This document shows, one piece after another, positions 1 through 8,614 of a DNA stretch of 64,000 nt (positions are counted from its first letter, which is position 1; every line of letters begins with the position of its first letter). The notes beneath the pieces are model-generated. The model saw only the letters and a list, made by a program, of their open reading frames with translations. It did no database searches and was not told the origin of the DNA. The stretch is taken from NCBI GenBank assembly GCA_038225475.1, contig JBBRRA010000006.1, positions 1 to 64,000 of the forward strand, given 5' to 3'. Source of the stretch: Polymorphobacter_B sp038225475 (GTDB lineage: Bacteria > Pseudomonadota > Alphaproteobacteria > Sphingomonadales > Sphingomonadaceae). A program made the position numbers and the translations under genes.

Positions 1-2
1 CG

Positions 3-308
3 TCGCGCACCGCGCATAGGGTCGTCGGCTACTTCGAGGAGGAAGCCGTGACCAGCTACACACTTTATTTGAAGGAAATCGACGAGGGCCGCTCGCCGAA
101 CGTGCCCGCCCCGGCAATCGCACGCCATTACTGGCAACTAGCCGACAATGCGACGCTGCGCGACGTCGTACTCGTGGTACGACAAGATGAAGCCCACCAC
201 CGTGACGTCAACCACTGCTTCGCCAGTAAGCTCAGCGGCGAAGCAATGAGCCTTTTGCCCGTGACTGAATATCCGCGGCATGCAGACACTGTGCGCATCG
301 GTGCCTGA
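3..308 (+). CDS. aox: Alternative oxidase, C-terminal part (5' end outside window)
   Basis: The reading frame is open from the left edge to the stop at 306-308, so the true start lies outside the window. The translation holds two of the iron-binding signatures of the di-iron alternative oxidase family: YFEEEAV near the edge and RQDEAHHRDVNH about 50 residues later. The Glu and His residues of these motifs are known di-iron ligands. The enzyme is a membrane-associated ubiquinol oxidase that reduces oxygen to water without pumping protons. A GTG at 48 could be mistaken for the start, but it falls inside the conserved EEEAV-T-YT block. The family identity is clear; the missing N-terminus cannot be judged. 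Confidence 0.93.
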   Translation, partial: SRTAHRVVGYFEEEAVTSYTLYLKEIDEGRSPNVPAPAIARHYWQLADNATLRDVVLVVRQDEAHHRDVNHCFASKLSGEAMSLLPVTEYPRHADTVRIGA

Positions 309-659
309 CATGCGGATCAAACAGCGCTATTGTTCAGCACTCGCCGAGTGAAACGCCATTTATGAAGGCGTAGCCCCCCCTTGGATAAGTGCGCCTAGCG
401 GCGGGATGGTGGACTCCGCAAACTGCGCGGTGTGCGGCAGGGTGGAAAAACAATGCAAACCACGAATCAGAGGATCGGACGTTCGAATCGTTCCGGGCGT
501 ACCACACAGTTCATTCTCCGACGCTCCGCGCTCGCTAAATCAGCCGACCGGCAATTCATCCCGCAGTCCAGGAGCGTTGCCAGACCGCTGCGCATCGGCC
601 ACTTTGGTCAGAGACGCCTTGACCCGCCGGTGGCCGCCGCAAACAGCGCTCCGTCTCGG

Positions 660-944
660 CCGCTCGCCGATCGCGCATATGACGCAGAGTGGTTCCGTTA
701 AGTCCCTCAAGCAAAGGGCATCGGCCTGTGCATCCAGGGACGAAAATCGCGTCTCGCACTGATGAAATATGACAAGCGACGCTACAGAAGCCGCAACCGT
801 CTCGAGATCATGTTCGGCCGCCTGAAGGACTGGCGCCGCATCGACACACGACACGATCGGTGCGCGAAGGCATCAAGCCTTTTGAAGAGCCTGGCAATCA
901 GTCCCGAGGCTAAACATATCGTGGAGCATCCCCTCACAGGTTGA
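660..944 (+). pseudogene. IS5-family transposase remnant (C-terminal DDE end)
   Basis: One frame reads ADRAYDAEWFR, then an in-frame TAA at 699-701, then continues in the same frame with KGIGLCIQGRKSR and RNRLEIMFGRLKDWRRIDTR. These match the end of IS5-group transposases, where the Y..R..E-type motif around RNRLE..FGRLK carries the last acidic residue. The N-terminal two thirds are not recognisable upstream, and the reading after DRCAK departs from the family (the usual hydrophobic tail is gone). No terminal inverted repeats were found by eye. The rest of 309-982 holds no convincing gene. Confidence 0.8.
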
Positions 945-982
945 AGCTTTTAGCAATCGTTCGAGACTGGTAACCTTGCGTT

Positions 983-2965
983 ATGGATGCGGTGACCATC
1001 GCTCATTATGGCTGGTGCATCAGTTTGACTGACGATGTACGTGTGACCGATCGACATGGTGCGGATGCGACGCCCCACTTACGCAAGGCGCGGGCGATTA
1101 TCGCCATTCTTGCCTGCACGACCGAACATCGCGTGGCGCGTAGCGATTTGATTGCCTTGGTTTGGAGCGACCGCGCCGCTGACCAGGCACGCGCCAGCCT
1201 GCGACAGTGCCTATTCACCCTTCGGACCGAGGTTCCGGAGCTGATTGAGGCCGACTTTGATTGGGCGTGGTTGGCTGCTGGTGCTATCCACCCGCCTGAG
1301 AATGAGCGGGCCCAAGCTAGTCTGGCACGGCTCACCGGGCTCGACCCGGCGCTGGATAACTGGCTGGCGGAGCGGCGTACCCACGCCACGGGCGCTGCGG
1401 CGCTGGATGCGAAGGTTGGCCAAGTCGCGACGCAACACCGAACCCGGCTGTGGAGGCTGGCGGCAATCGCCTGCCTTGCCATCGTCGCAGCCATATTCGG
1501 GACGTGGTCGCAGCGACAGTCGACGGACACACTGGTACCACTAACGGTAATTAGAATAACACCCTTCGTCGCAACACCCAATGCGGGAGAAGCAGCCGCG
1601 GTCGCCGTTCGACTGGGCGAAAACATTCGCGCGCTGTTGCCTACCGACCGTGCTCAAGTCCGAATCAGCGAATATTCGGGCGCTCGGCCTGATAATGTTG
1701 GCCGGCGGGACACCGAGTGGGTAATTTCGGGAAGCGTCGACGCGAGGAAGGGTGAGGGCAAGGCACATGTCCAGATTGCCACTGCCGACGGCACGATTAT
1801 CTGGGGTCGCGAAATCGAAGCTGCATCCGGGCGCCTATCCGACGCGGGCGCCATTGCCTCAACACGGATCGCCATGGCAACGGGCTGCGCGCTCGGCGGA
1901 CCGCGGGTAAACCGCAACGCCGACGTGCTAAGTCTACTGTTCGCCGCCTGCGAGCGCCTGGATTTCTCAGCCGATAACTATGGTGACGAAACGGCGCTGG
2001 TGGCAATGCAACGTCTCGCCGACGCTGCACCTGACGATGCTCTAGCCCAAGCGTATTTCGGGACTGGACTGGCGATAATCGCCTTTAACATGCCGCCGAC
2101 GATTGCCCGAGCGCAGCGGCTCGAAGCGGTGCACCGGCTCGACCTTTCCCAAAAGCTCGATAGCCGCGTCGGCGAGGCGTGGCTTGGCCGCTCCGCTCTT
2201 ATCCCCGACCAGCGCGATTTTGCGCGGAAGGAATTAACGCTTGCCAGCGGACTCGCTGTCGAACCGAATAACGTCATGCTCAATCTTTTCATGGGCGAAT
2301 TGCTCACTAGCGTAGGTCGCGGCACCGAAGGCCTTTTGTTTGCGCAGCGCGCCGCTGCGCTCGGACCGGCATTTTTGGCTACCACCCAAATCACAGCGGG
2401 AATGTTGAGCGCCGCTGACCGACCGCGCGAGGCGCTGGCGTTGCTCGATTTGTCCGATCGGCGCTTTCCCAACAATCACCGTCAGGCCATGCAGCGGCTC
2501 GATGCGTTGCTGACCAGTGGCGATACCGTCGCCGCGCGCGCGCTGCTCGATCGCGCAGCGGAAATTCCGGGCTTTCTCGAACCGGCTAGAGAGTCGTTCA
2601 AGCGCCGCCTGTCATATGCCATGGACGCCCCGCGCGGCCCGCTCGCTGATATCATCGCGCACGACGCTGCCGCTGATGCCGATGCAAAGCCTGATTTTGC
2701 ACCCCGTGACTTTAACATTTTGACGCAGCTCGGCCGCATCGATGCGGCAATAGCCCTCGGGCTGCGTCATACGATGCCGCCGGAAGTATTCTTCCGGCGG
2801 CAGTCGCGGCCGGTATTGCTCAGCTCGCGATTCCCGGCTTTGGCACGGCGAGCCGGTCTTTGGGATTATTGGCACCAGTCCGGTCACTGGCCCGATGTTT
2901 GCCGTGAGCCGCAGCGGCAGTGGACGTGCGGTCCCGCCGTCAAATCGGCGTCATTCTCGAAATAA
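983..2965 (+). CDS. BTAD/SARP-like transmembrane transcriptional regulator with TPR-like sensor region
   Basis: 660 aa. Residues about 30-100 resemble the winged-helix DNA-binding part of BTAD/SARP-type activators (KARAIIAILAC...ARSDLIALVWSDR..DQARASLRQCLFTLR). A single hydrophobic segment follows at about 157-177 (LAAIACLAIVAAIFGTW). Residues about 185-300 resemble the FlgO/adenylate-cyclase-associated fold that precedes TPR arrays in such proteins, and the remainder is helical and TPR-like. The arrangement is like CadC: cytoplasmic DNA binding, one membrane pass and an external sensor. The next gene encodes a secreted PEP-CTERM protein, which may be a target; this is inference. No ligand can be assigned. 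Confidence 0.7.
   Translation: MDAVTIAHYGWCISLTDDVRVTDRHGADATPHLRKARAIIAILACTTEHRVARSDLIALVWSDRAADQARASLRQCLFTLRTEVPELIEADFDWAWLAAGAIHPPENERAQASLARLTGLDPALDNWLAERRTHATGAAALDAKVGQVATQHRTRLWRLAAIACLAIVAAIFGTWSQRQSTDTLVPLTVIRITPFVATPNAGEAAAVAVRLGENIRALLPTDRAQVRISEYSGARPDNVGRRDTEWVISGSVDARKGEGKAHVQIATADGTIIWGREIEAASGRLSDAGAIASTRIAMATGCALGGPRVNRNADVLSLLFAACERLDFSADNYGDETALVAMQRLADAAPDDALAQAYFGTGLAIIAFNMPPTIARAQRLEAVHRLDLSQKLDSRVGEAWLGRSALIPDQRDFARKELTLASGLAVEPNNVMLNLFMGELLTSVGRGTEGLLFAQRAAALGPAFLATTQITAGMLSAADRPREALALLDLSDRRFPNNHRQAMQRLDALLTSGDTVAARALLDRAAEIPGFLEPARESFKRRLSYAMDAPRGPLADIIAHDAAADADAKPDFAPRDFNILTQLGRIDAAIALGLRHTMPPEVFFRRQSRPVLLSSRFPALARRAGLWDYWHQSGHWPDVCREPQRQWTCGPAVKSASFSK
2775..2802. 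repeat. Perfect 12-bp inverted repeat inside a coding region
   Basis: TGCCGCCGGAAG and its exact complement are separated by the loop TATT. The repeat lies within the regulator gene at 983-2965, about 165 bp before its stop, and encodes MPPEVFFRRQ. It has no T-run, so it is not a standard terminator. Confidence 0.6.
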
Positions 2966-3093
2966 CGCCGGATTTGATGCGACTCCGCGGCCAGGCAGGC
3001 GCAGTTGGGTTGCACCCGATGCAGGTGCTTTTGCGCTGTCCGGGTGAGACAACCGCGTCAGTTGCCACCATCCGTGTCCATAGGGAGTGTGCG

Positions 3094-4410
3094 ATGAAAT
3101 TTGTCCAACTCACCGCTGCGGCTGTTCTTGCCTGCGGGTTTATCATCGACCCGGCGTCTGCCGATGCGGCCATCCCCGTCACCGGCGATCCCGTTCGTTA
3201 CTGGCAGGACGTCATGATTGGCAGCATCGCCTTGCCTCCCGACCTCGCTGGCCACCCCTATGCAATGGTCGACGTCGCGATGTTCGACGCTGTGAACCAG
3301 GCCGCTGGAAAACCCTATCACGGCTATCTCAGCGGCCTCGTCACCGCTGGCGGCGACATACGCGCGGCGGCATCGCAAGCGGCGCACGATGTCCTGGTAC
3401 ACGTCAACCCGGGTGGCGCGGCGGGATATGATTTGGCACTAGCGGCCAGTCTTGCCCTGGTCCCCGACAGCGCTGACAAGACTGCCGGGATCAACACCGG
3501 GGCGACCGTCGCTGCCGCCGTCTTGGCCAACCGTGCTGGAGACGGCTACGGCGATCCCTACACTTACACCCCGTCTGGCCTGCTAGGCAGATGGGCGCCA
3601 ACTCCCGATGAGATGATCCCAGCACAGTTCAAGTTTCTGGGCAGCACCGCTCCGTGGGTGATCGACAGCGCGTCGAGCTTCCGCCCGGGCCCGCCCCCGG
3701 CGCTCAACAGTGCCGCCTACACCGCCGCTTTCAACGAGGTGAAGTCGCTGGGCTCGGCAACCAGCGTGACACGAACGGCCGACCAGACAGAAGCCGCCAA
3801 CTTCATCGCTAATGTCAATTCGCCGTTCGAGCGCGCAGCTCTTAACGCCGCCGAAGCGGGGGGCCTTACGAGCCTCGCCAGTGCGCGCATGTTCGCGATG
3901 ACTTCTGTCGCCTATGCCGATTCCGTCACCTCGGTGTTCGAGGCCAAATATTATTATGACTATTGGCGTCCGGTAACCGGCATCCGTGCAGCCGCCACGG
4001 ACGGCAACCCAGACACTCTTGCCGATCCGGGCTGGCACGCGCTTGTTTTTACGCCGCCGTTTCCGTCGTACTCGTCTGCCGCGACAGGAACTGCCGGAGC
4101 CTTTGACGGCGTGCTCACGGGCCTGCTCGGAACCAGCTATCACTTCTGTCTTGATGGCCCGACGACCCGGTGCTGGAACAGCTTTTCCGACGCCACGACC
4201 GAGTTTGCCAACGCTCGGGTTTGGGGCGGCGTGCACTGGCGGTTCGACACCGACGCTAGCCTGATCATTGGTGCCAGCGTCAGCGACGTCGTCCTCAATG
4301 CTCAAGCGTTTCAGGCCGTCCCCGAACCCGCCAGCTGGGCGATGATGGTTCTCGGTTTCGGGATCGCCGGTCTTCGGCTGCGCCGTCGCGGACCGGTCGT
4401 CTTGGTCTAG
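3094..4410 (+). CDS. PEP-CTERM-anchored vanadium haloperoxidase/PAP2-like protein with altered active site
   Basis: 438 aa. The frame is open further upstream, but the ATG at 3094 follows a TAGGGAG ribosome site and begins a signal peptide (MKFVQLTAAAVLACGF). Family motifs: K285...R292-P (KYYYDYWRP) and R375..H381 (ARVWGGVHWRFD), which in vanadium haloperoxidases bind vanadate or phosphate. The middle motif, normally PSGH with the catalytic acid-base His, reads FPSYSSAATG (about 323-332) and has no His. The C-terminus is VPEPASWAMM, a hydrophobic stretch and RLRRR, a PEPxxWA sorting signal, so the protein should be exported and processed by an exosortase. Activity as a haloperoxidase is doubtful; a phosphatase-like or structural role is possible. 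Confidence 0.78.
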   Translation: MKFVQLTAAAVLACGFIIDPASADAAIPVTGDPVRYWQDVMIGSIALPPDLAGHPYAMVDVAMFDAVNQAAGKPYHGYLSGLVTAGGDIRAAASQAAHDVLVHVNPGGAAGYDLALAASLALVPDSADKTAGINTGATVAAAVLANRAGDGYGDPYTYTPSGLLGRWAPTPDEMIPAQFKFLGSTAPWVIDSASSFRPGPPPALNSAAYTAAFNEVKSLGSATSVTRTADQTEAANFIANVNSPFERAALNAAEAGGLTSLASARMFAMTSVAYADSVTSVFEAKYYYDYWRPVTGIRAAATDGNPDTLADPGWHALVFTPPFPSYSSAATGTAGAFDGVLTGLLGTSYHFCLDGPTTRCWNSFSDATTEFANARVWGGVHWRFDTDASLIIGASVSDVVLNAQAFQAVPEPASWAMMVLGFGIAGLRLRRRGPVVLV

Positions 4411-4711
4411 CGGGTGAAGGCTTATGACATAGAGGAGATCACACCTTATATGACCTAAAACATGAAGAAATTTTTGCGACAGGTGGATCAGCGGCGCCGC
4501 TAAGGCTGCTAGTCCACGAATACTCAAATCGAAGCAGAGGCCGGACCGACGTCGGCTTTGAAGAAATGTCAATCGGACGGCGAATGGCGTCCATTGCGTC
4601 ACAAACTGCCGCCAAGTTCGGGCGTTCGCGCACGAATGCTATCCCACATTTGACACCGAAAGCTGTCACGCCGCTCTTGGCATGCGTGTGAGACCGCCTG
4701 TTGAACGGGAT
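4411..4711. other. Intergenic stretch, nothing recognised
   Basis: A 301-bp gap between two convergent genes. Short open frames exist on the minus strand, but none shows a ribosome site with a recognisable product. No hairpin with a T-run was seen. Confidence 0.5.
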
Positions 4712-5788
4712 TTAGTTCGCTTCCAGCACCATGTTGAACGGTCCGCCTGTCGCGCGGCGAACACTGGCAAATCCGCCGCTGCGGATCACTTCGCTGAGTT
4801 TCGCCTCGCCCGCCTGAGCGCCAAGGCCCTCCCCGACGTCCTGGTCGAGCGACGTCGGAATGCAGATCATGGTCGAAGCATTATAAAACATCCGGCCGAC
4901 CGGGTTCATGTTATCCGCAGGGGCGTCGCCCGCATTGGGTTCGACCACCATCCATGTTCCGCCGTGAGCAAGGATGGACCGCATATGCGCGGCACAGCCA
5001 CGAGGATCGCCCATATCGTGCAGGCAGTCGTACATTGTGATCAGATCGAAGCCGACCTCAGCGATATCCTTGGCGGCGACCGTTTCGAAGCGGACGCGAT
5101 CGGCGACGTCGTGACTGAGGGCATGGCGTCGCGCTTCGGCGATTGAGGGTTCGTGAAAGTCGAACCCAACGAAATGGCTATTGGGATATGCCTCCGCCAT
5201 CAGAATGGTTGAGAAGCCGACACCGCAGCCGATATCTGCGACGCGAGCGCCTTTGCGTAGCTTCTCCTCGACACCGTTCAGAGCCGGCAGCCAGTGCTGG
5301 ACAATGTTGTTGACGTAGCCCGGGCGGAAAAACTGCCCGGTGGCGCAGAATAGGCAGCCGGCGTGATCACCCCACCGCACGCCGGTCCCGCGACGGAAAC
5401 ACTCCTCAACTTTTGACTCGGCCTCGATTGCCGCTGCTGCCAATTCGAAAGCGCCGATCAGATAGACCGGGCTATCCTTGATCGCGAATACGAGCGCCTG
5501 TTCGGCCGATAGACTGAACGTGTCTGTGGCAGGATCAAAGTCGACGTAACCGTTAGCGCTTTGCGCGAGTGCCCATTCACGCACGTAACGCTCGTGTAGG
5601 CCACCGGCACGTCGGGCCAGTTGGCCAGAAGTCATAGGGCCATCCTGCAAAGCGTCAAACAGGCCTAAGCGGTGGCCGAGGCGAACAGTCGGCACGCTCA
5701 TTGCGCCACCAAGATCGCCCAACATTTTGCCGACAAAAGCGTCGAGCTTGGCTTGATCGATCGGTGCCGCCACAGAATGGCTCCTCAA
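4712..5788 (-). CDS. Class I SAM-dependent methyltransferase with N-terminal winged helix
   Basis: 358 aa. Residues about 30-100 form a winged-helix-like dimerisation domain (LGHRLGLFDAL...TSGQLARRAGGLHERYVREW), as in Rv2258c-type and O-methyltransferase-like enzymes. The SAM-binding Rossmann part begins at about residue 180 with VADIGCGVGFST, followed by the acidic strand end (HFVGFDF) and DLITMYDCLHDMGDP. The substrate cannot be read from the sequence. The gene stands alone, convergent with the PEP-CTERM gene to its left. An overlapping plus-strand frame at 4682-5146 is a shadow of it. Confidence 0.85.
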   Translation of the reverse strand: MRSHSVAAPIDQAKLDAFVGKMLGDLGGAMSVPTVRLGHRLGLFDALQDGPMTSGQLARRAGGLHERYVREWALAQSANGYVDFDPATDTFSLSAEQALVFAIKDSPVYLIGAFELAAAAIEAESKVEECFRRGTGVRWGDHAGCLFCATGQFFRPGYVNNIVQHWLPALNGVEEKLRKGARVADIGCGVGFSTILMAEAYPNSHFVGFDFHEPSIAEARRHALSHDVADRVRFETVAAKDIAEVGFDLITMYDCLHDMGDPRGCAAHMRSILAHGGTWMVVEPNAGDAPADNMNPVGRMFYNASTMICIPTSLDQDVGEGLGAQAGEAKLSEVIRSGGFASVRRATGGPFNMVLEAN

Positions 5789-6692
5789 ATCGCGGACTGC
5801 TTCAACATGTCGATTGTATCAGAAAGATACGCCACCGACGAGAAACAAGCTGTCTTATGGATGGTCTCATCAGTTCGGTAGCTGTCTCGTGAAGTCTTTA
5901 GTCCGAGCCGGCGGGGAGACGCTCATCCCATACTAATCCGAACGGCAACTTCAGTACGCTCATAACCAAAAGCAGCCAGTCCGTTTAAGGCCCCTCCTCG
6001 TGCCGCGACAATTGGAACACGGCCGTTTTACTGCGTTCCCGATTCTCTGGCCGTTGCTATCAGCTGCCATTGGGCGCACGCGATTGTGGTGACAAACACG
6101 CTACCGTGGTATTCGGTGCGGTCGACACCCTCTTCTTCGGCGATCGAATGAAGTAGGAAACCTGCCATCGTGCAACCAGTCCGCCGCGCGCCCGATCGCC
6201 CGTCGACAACGGTGATGAGGATAAACGACGGCGACCTCGACATTTTTTCGAGAGCCGCGCGAAAATGGGCTTGGTTCTGAACGATGACGTTCTGCGCCAT
6301 GGCGGAGTGACCGATCGCCGCCAAGCTGTCATTCGCCAAAACTTCGTCAGAAACATCACATTCGCTCCGCACGCTTTGACTGTGCAACAGATCGCTAAAC
6401 GTCGATGAACCAGCGCTTTCCATCGGCACTATGCACTTATTTCGGGTGGCGCTTATTGAATGGTCTGTTCCGGATTAGAATACCAAGGCCTCCGGAAGGT
6501 AGCTCTCGCTACTGTAAATATCGTGTCGAACGGCCGGTTTCAGGCCGACAAAGCAAGCAGAAGAACGTCTTTTGATGGGGTCGAAATCGCCTTTCCCATA
6601 AACGCATCCTCAAGCGATCCGGCGAACATTCGATTGAAGGCAAAGCTGGGGGTAAGACCTCTTCACGATCTGAATCCTTTTCAGACAGGGCG
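5789..6692. other. Long gene-poor region of lower GC
   Basis: About 900 bp with lower GC and weaker coding signal than its neighbours. The only frame that looks possibly coding is the minus-strand ORF at 6028-6429, listed separately. A plus-strand frame at 6460-6768 runs through the regulatory element at 6693-6715 and looks non-coding. The region may be a decayed island junction. Confidence 0.45.
6028..6429 (-). CDS. Hypothetical protein, doubtful
   Basis: 133 aa with no recognised motif. The middle part (AAIGHSAMAQNVIVQNQAHFRAALEKM, then SFILITVVDGRSG, quoted in part) has a soluble alpha/beta look and reasonable amino-acid composition, but there is no strong ribosome site, and another minus frame overlaps it. 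It stands alone in a gene-poor region. It could be a true orphan or chance. Confidence 0.3.
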   Translation of the reverse strand: MPMESAGSSTFSDLLHSQSVRSECDVSDEVLANDSLAAIGHSAMAQNVIVQNQAHFRAALEKMSRSPSFILITVVDGRSGARRTGCTMAGFLLHSIAEEEGVDRTEYHGSVFVTTIACAQWQLIATARESGTQ

Positions 6693-6715
6693 TTTTTGTA
6701 AGGAATCGTCAGCGC
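6693..6715 (+). promoter_or_regulatory. Shared element upstream of PEP-CTERM genes, copy 1 (GTAAG-N5-GTCAG)
   Basis: 23 bp that differ at one base from 12239-12261. The core is a pair of direct repeats, GTAAG then GTCAG, with starts 10 bp apart, which is one helical turn. A run of five T precedes it. It lies 73 bp before the GTG start of the first glycine-rich PEP-CTERM gene. Spaced direct repeats of this kind are typical of response-regulator sites. Binding is inferred. Confidence 0.55.
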
Positions 6716-6788
6716 AATCCGTCTGCTTGGCTGCTAACGCTCCACACTTTAGTGTGTCTGGCCAATAAGCTAGCAGGGGAAATATACC

Positions 6789-7646
6789 GTGTTGAGGACT
6801 TTCCTTCTCGTCGGCGCTTCGGCGTTGTCGCTGGCCGCTAATTCGGCGGGCGCATTGACGACATTTGCCTACACCGGTGGCTTTCAGACATTCACGGCGA
6901 CGACGGGCGGAACTTATGTGATCGATGCGTTCGGTGCGCAGGGCGGCCGATCCCCGGTCGCGATTTTCGACGGCGGCATGGGGGCCGGTGTCGAAGGTAC
7001 CTTCAATCTTGCGGCCGGTCAGGTCATTGACATCGCGGTCGGCGGGCTCGGCATCGCGGTGGAGGGACAGAGCGCTGGCGGGGGTGGGGGCAGCTTCGTT
7101 ACGAGTGCCGGAATCGCGCTGCTCGTCGCAGGCGGCGGCGGCGGCACAAACTATTATCAGGGGCAGGATGGTCAGCCGGCCGACGGTTCGACACTGGGCG
7201 CCGGCGGCAGTGGCGGCGTCGGCGGCGCTTATGCCGTTGGCGGGGGCGGTGGCGGCGGCGGCTTCAACGGCAATGGCGAAAGCGGTACTGCAGGCCGGTT
7301 CACGGCCGGCGGAGCAGGCGGAAACGGCTATCCTTCGCTTGCCGGCTATGGCGGTGGCGGCTTCGGCGGCGGCGGCGCCGGTGGTATCGGCGACTTCGCG
7401 GGCTCCGGCGGCGGCGGCGGTTTCAACGGCGGCTTCGGCGGCAATCCCAATGGCGGCGGCGGCGGCGGGTCGTCGTACAATGCGGGTACGTCACAGGCAG
7501 GGCTCGGCGCACGTGCCGGCAACGGCTTGGTGACGATCGACCTGCTGCAGTCGGCGGTGCCGGAGCCATCGAGCTGGGCGATGCTGATGATCGGTTTTGC
7601 CGCCATCGGCGCGGCGATGCGGCGGCGGCTATTGCAGTTCGCGTAG
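6789..7646 (+). CDS. Glycine-rich secreted protein with PEPxxWA C-terminal sorting signal (paralogue 1)
   Basis: 285 aa from a GTG start preceded by AGCAGGGGAAATATACC. A signal peptide (LLVGASALSLAANSAGA) is followed by TTFAYTGGFQTFTAT..GTYVIDAFGAQGG, which resembles the glycine-rich domain found in bacterial surface proteins and animal ALK-type receptors. The middle is dominated by GG and GGG runs that probably form polyglycine-II-like helices. The end is AVPEPSSWAMLMIGFAAIG with MRRR, an exosortase signal. The neighbour at 7704 is a paralogue and both probably form one transcript. A structural role in the exopolysaccharide or cell surface is likely; no enzyme motif is present. Confidence 0.88.
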   Translation: MLRTFLLVGASALSLAANSAGALTTFAYTGGFQTFTATTGGTYVIDAFGAQGGRSPVAIFDGGMGAGVEGTFNLAAGQVIDIAVGGLGIAVEGQSAGGGGGSFVTSAGIALLVAGGGGGTNYYQGQDGQPADGSTLGAGGSGGVGGAYAVGGGGGGGGFNGNGESGTAGRFTAGGAGGNGYPSLAGYGGGGFGGGGAGGIGDFAGSGGGGGFNGGFGGNPNGGGGGGSSYNAGTSQAGLGARAGNGLVTIDLLQSAVPEPSSWAMLMIGFAAIGAAMRRRLLQFA

Positions 7647-7703
7647 GCACGCTGCCGCGATAACGACACGAAAACTGCAGATCTTGAACAGGGCGATTAC
7701 TCG

Positions 7704-8564
7704 ATGTTCAAAGCGTTTCTGCTGGTCGGCGCTTCGGCGCTGTCGCTTGCCGCCAACTCGGCGGAGGCATTGACGACCTTTAACTACACCGGCGGCTTCC
7801 AGACGTTTACCGCGACGGTCGCCGGGACTTACACGATCGACGCGTACGGTGCGCAGGGCGGGTTCGACGGCGGGGTCGGCGGCCAAGGCGCCGGTGTCGG
7901 CGGTACGTTCACGCTGACCGCGGGCGAAGTGCTCGACATTGCGGTCGGTGGTGGCGGGCAATCGTCATACGGGATCTTCAATGGCGGCGGCGGCGGCAGC
8001 TTCGTGACCCACGCCGGCAGCGCGCTACTGGTGGCCGGTGGCGGCGGCGGCGGCTATGGCCACGTCAGCGGTGCCAGCGGCCTTCAGGGCACGTTGGGCG
8101 GCAACGGCGGCAACGGCGGCGGCGCGGGCGGCACCAGCGGCGGCGGCGGTGCCGCTGGCGGCAGTTCTCGGGGTGCCGGCGGTGGCGGGTTCAATGGCGC
8201 AGGCGCTGGCGACGGTAATGGCGCCAATGGGGGATCGGCGTTCCCCAGCCTCGCCGGCGGTAGCGGTTATGGTGGCGCCAACGGCGGCTTCGGTGGCGGT
8301 GGCGGCGGCTATTATGGCGGCGGCGGCGGCGGCGGCTTCAGCGGCGGCGGCGGCGGCGGCAGTTCCGCCGGCGGGGGTGGCGGCGGGTCGTTCTTCGGTG
8401 GCACCGGTGCCCAGATCAATCTCGGCATGCACGCGGGCAACGGCCTGGTGACGATCAACCTGCTGCAATCGGCGGTGCCCGAGCCGTCGAGTTGGGCGAT
8501 GCTGATGCTTGGCTTCGGTGCGATCGGTGCGGCGATGCGGCGGCGGCTGTTGCGGCTGGCGTAA
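7704..8564 (+). CDS. Glycine-rich secreted protein with PEPxxWA C-terminal sorting signal (paralogue 2)
   Basis: 286 aa. The first 45 residues and the last 40 are almost the same as in the gene 57 bp upstream (FLLVGASALSLAANSA, YTGGFQTFTAT, VPEPSSWAML), so the pair arose by tandem duplication. The glycine-rich centre has diverged by expansion and loss of GG/GGGG blocks. It has no separate copy of the upstream regulatory element, which fits cotranscription. Long open frames on the other strands here come from the GGC repeats and are not genes. Confidence 0.88.
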   Translation: MFKAFLLVGASALSLAANSAEALTTFNYTGGFQTFTATVAGTYTIDAYGAQGGFDGGVGGQGAGVGGTFTLTAGEVLDIAVGGGGQSSYGIFNGGGGGSFVTHAGSALLVAGGGGGGYGHVSGASGLQGTLGGNGGNGGGAGGTSGGGGAAGGSSRGAGGGGFNGAGAGDGNGANGGSAFPSLAGGSGYGGANGGFGGGGGGYYGGGGGGGFSGGGGGGSSAGGGGGGSFFGGTGAQINLGMHAGNGLVTINLLQSAVPEPSSWAMLMLGFGAIGAAMRRRLLRLA

Positions 8565-8614
8565 GGTCGAGCGCCCCGGCTGGCGACGGCCGGGGCCACC
8601 TGCTACCGACACGG

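Noticed and set aside
6460..6768. Plus-strand ORF of 102 codons
   Set aside because: It runs through the regulatory element and ends just before the glycine-rich gene. No ribosome site, motif or typical composition.
7080..8400. GGC-rich repeats as a possible CRISPR or minisatellite
   Set aside because: The repeats are irregular glycine codons without constant spacers. They are part of the two coding sequences.
8025..8612. Ala-rich frames on both strands over the second glycine-rich gene
   Set aside because: GGC repeats read in other frames give poly-Ala, poly-Arg or poly-Pro. The secreted glycine-rich frame has the signal peptide and the sorting tail.
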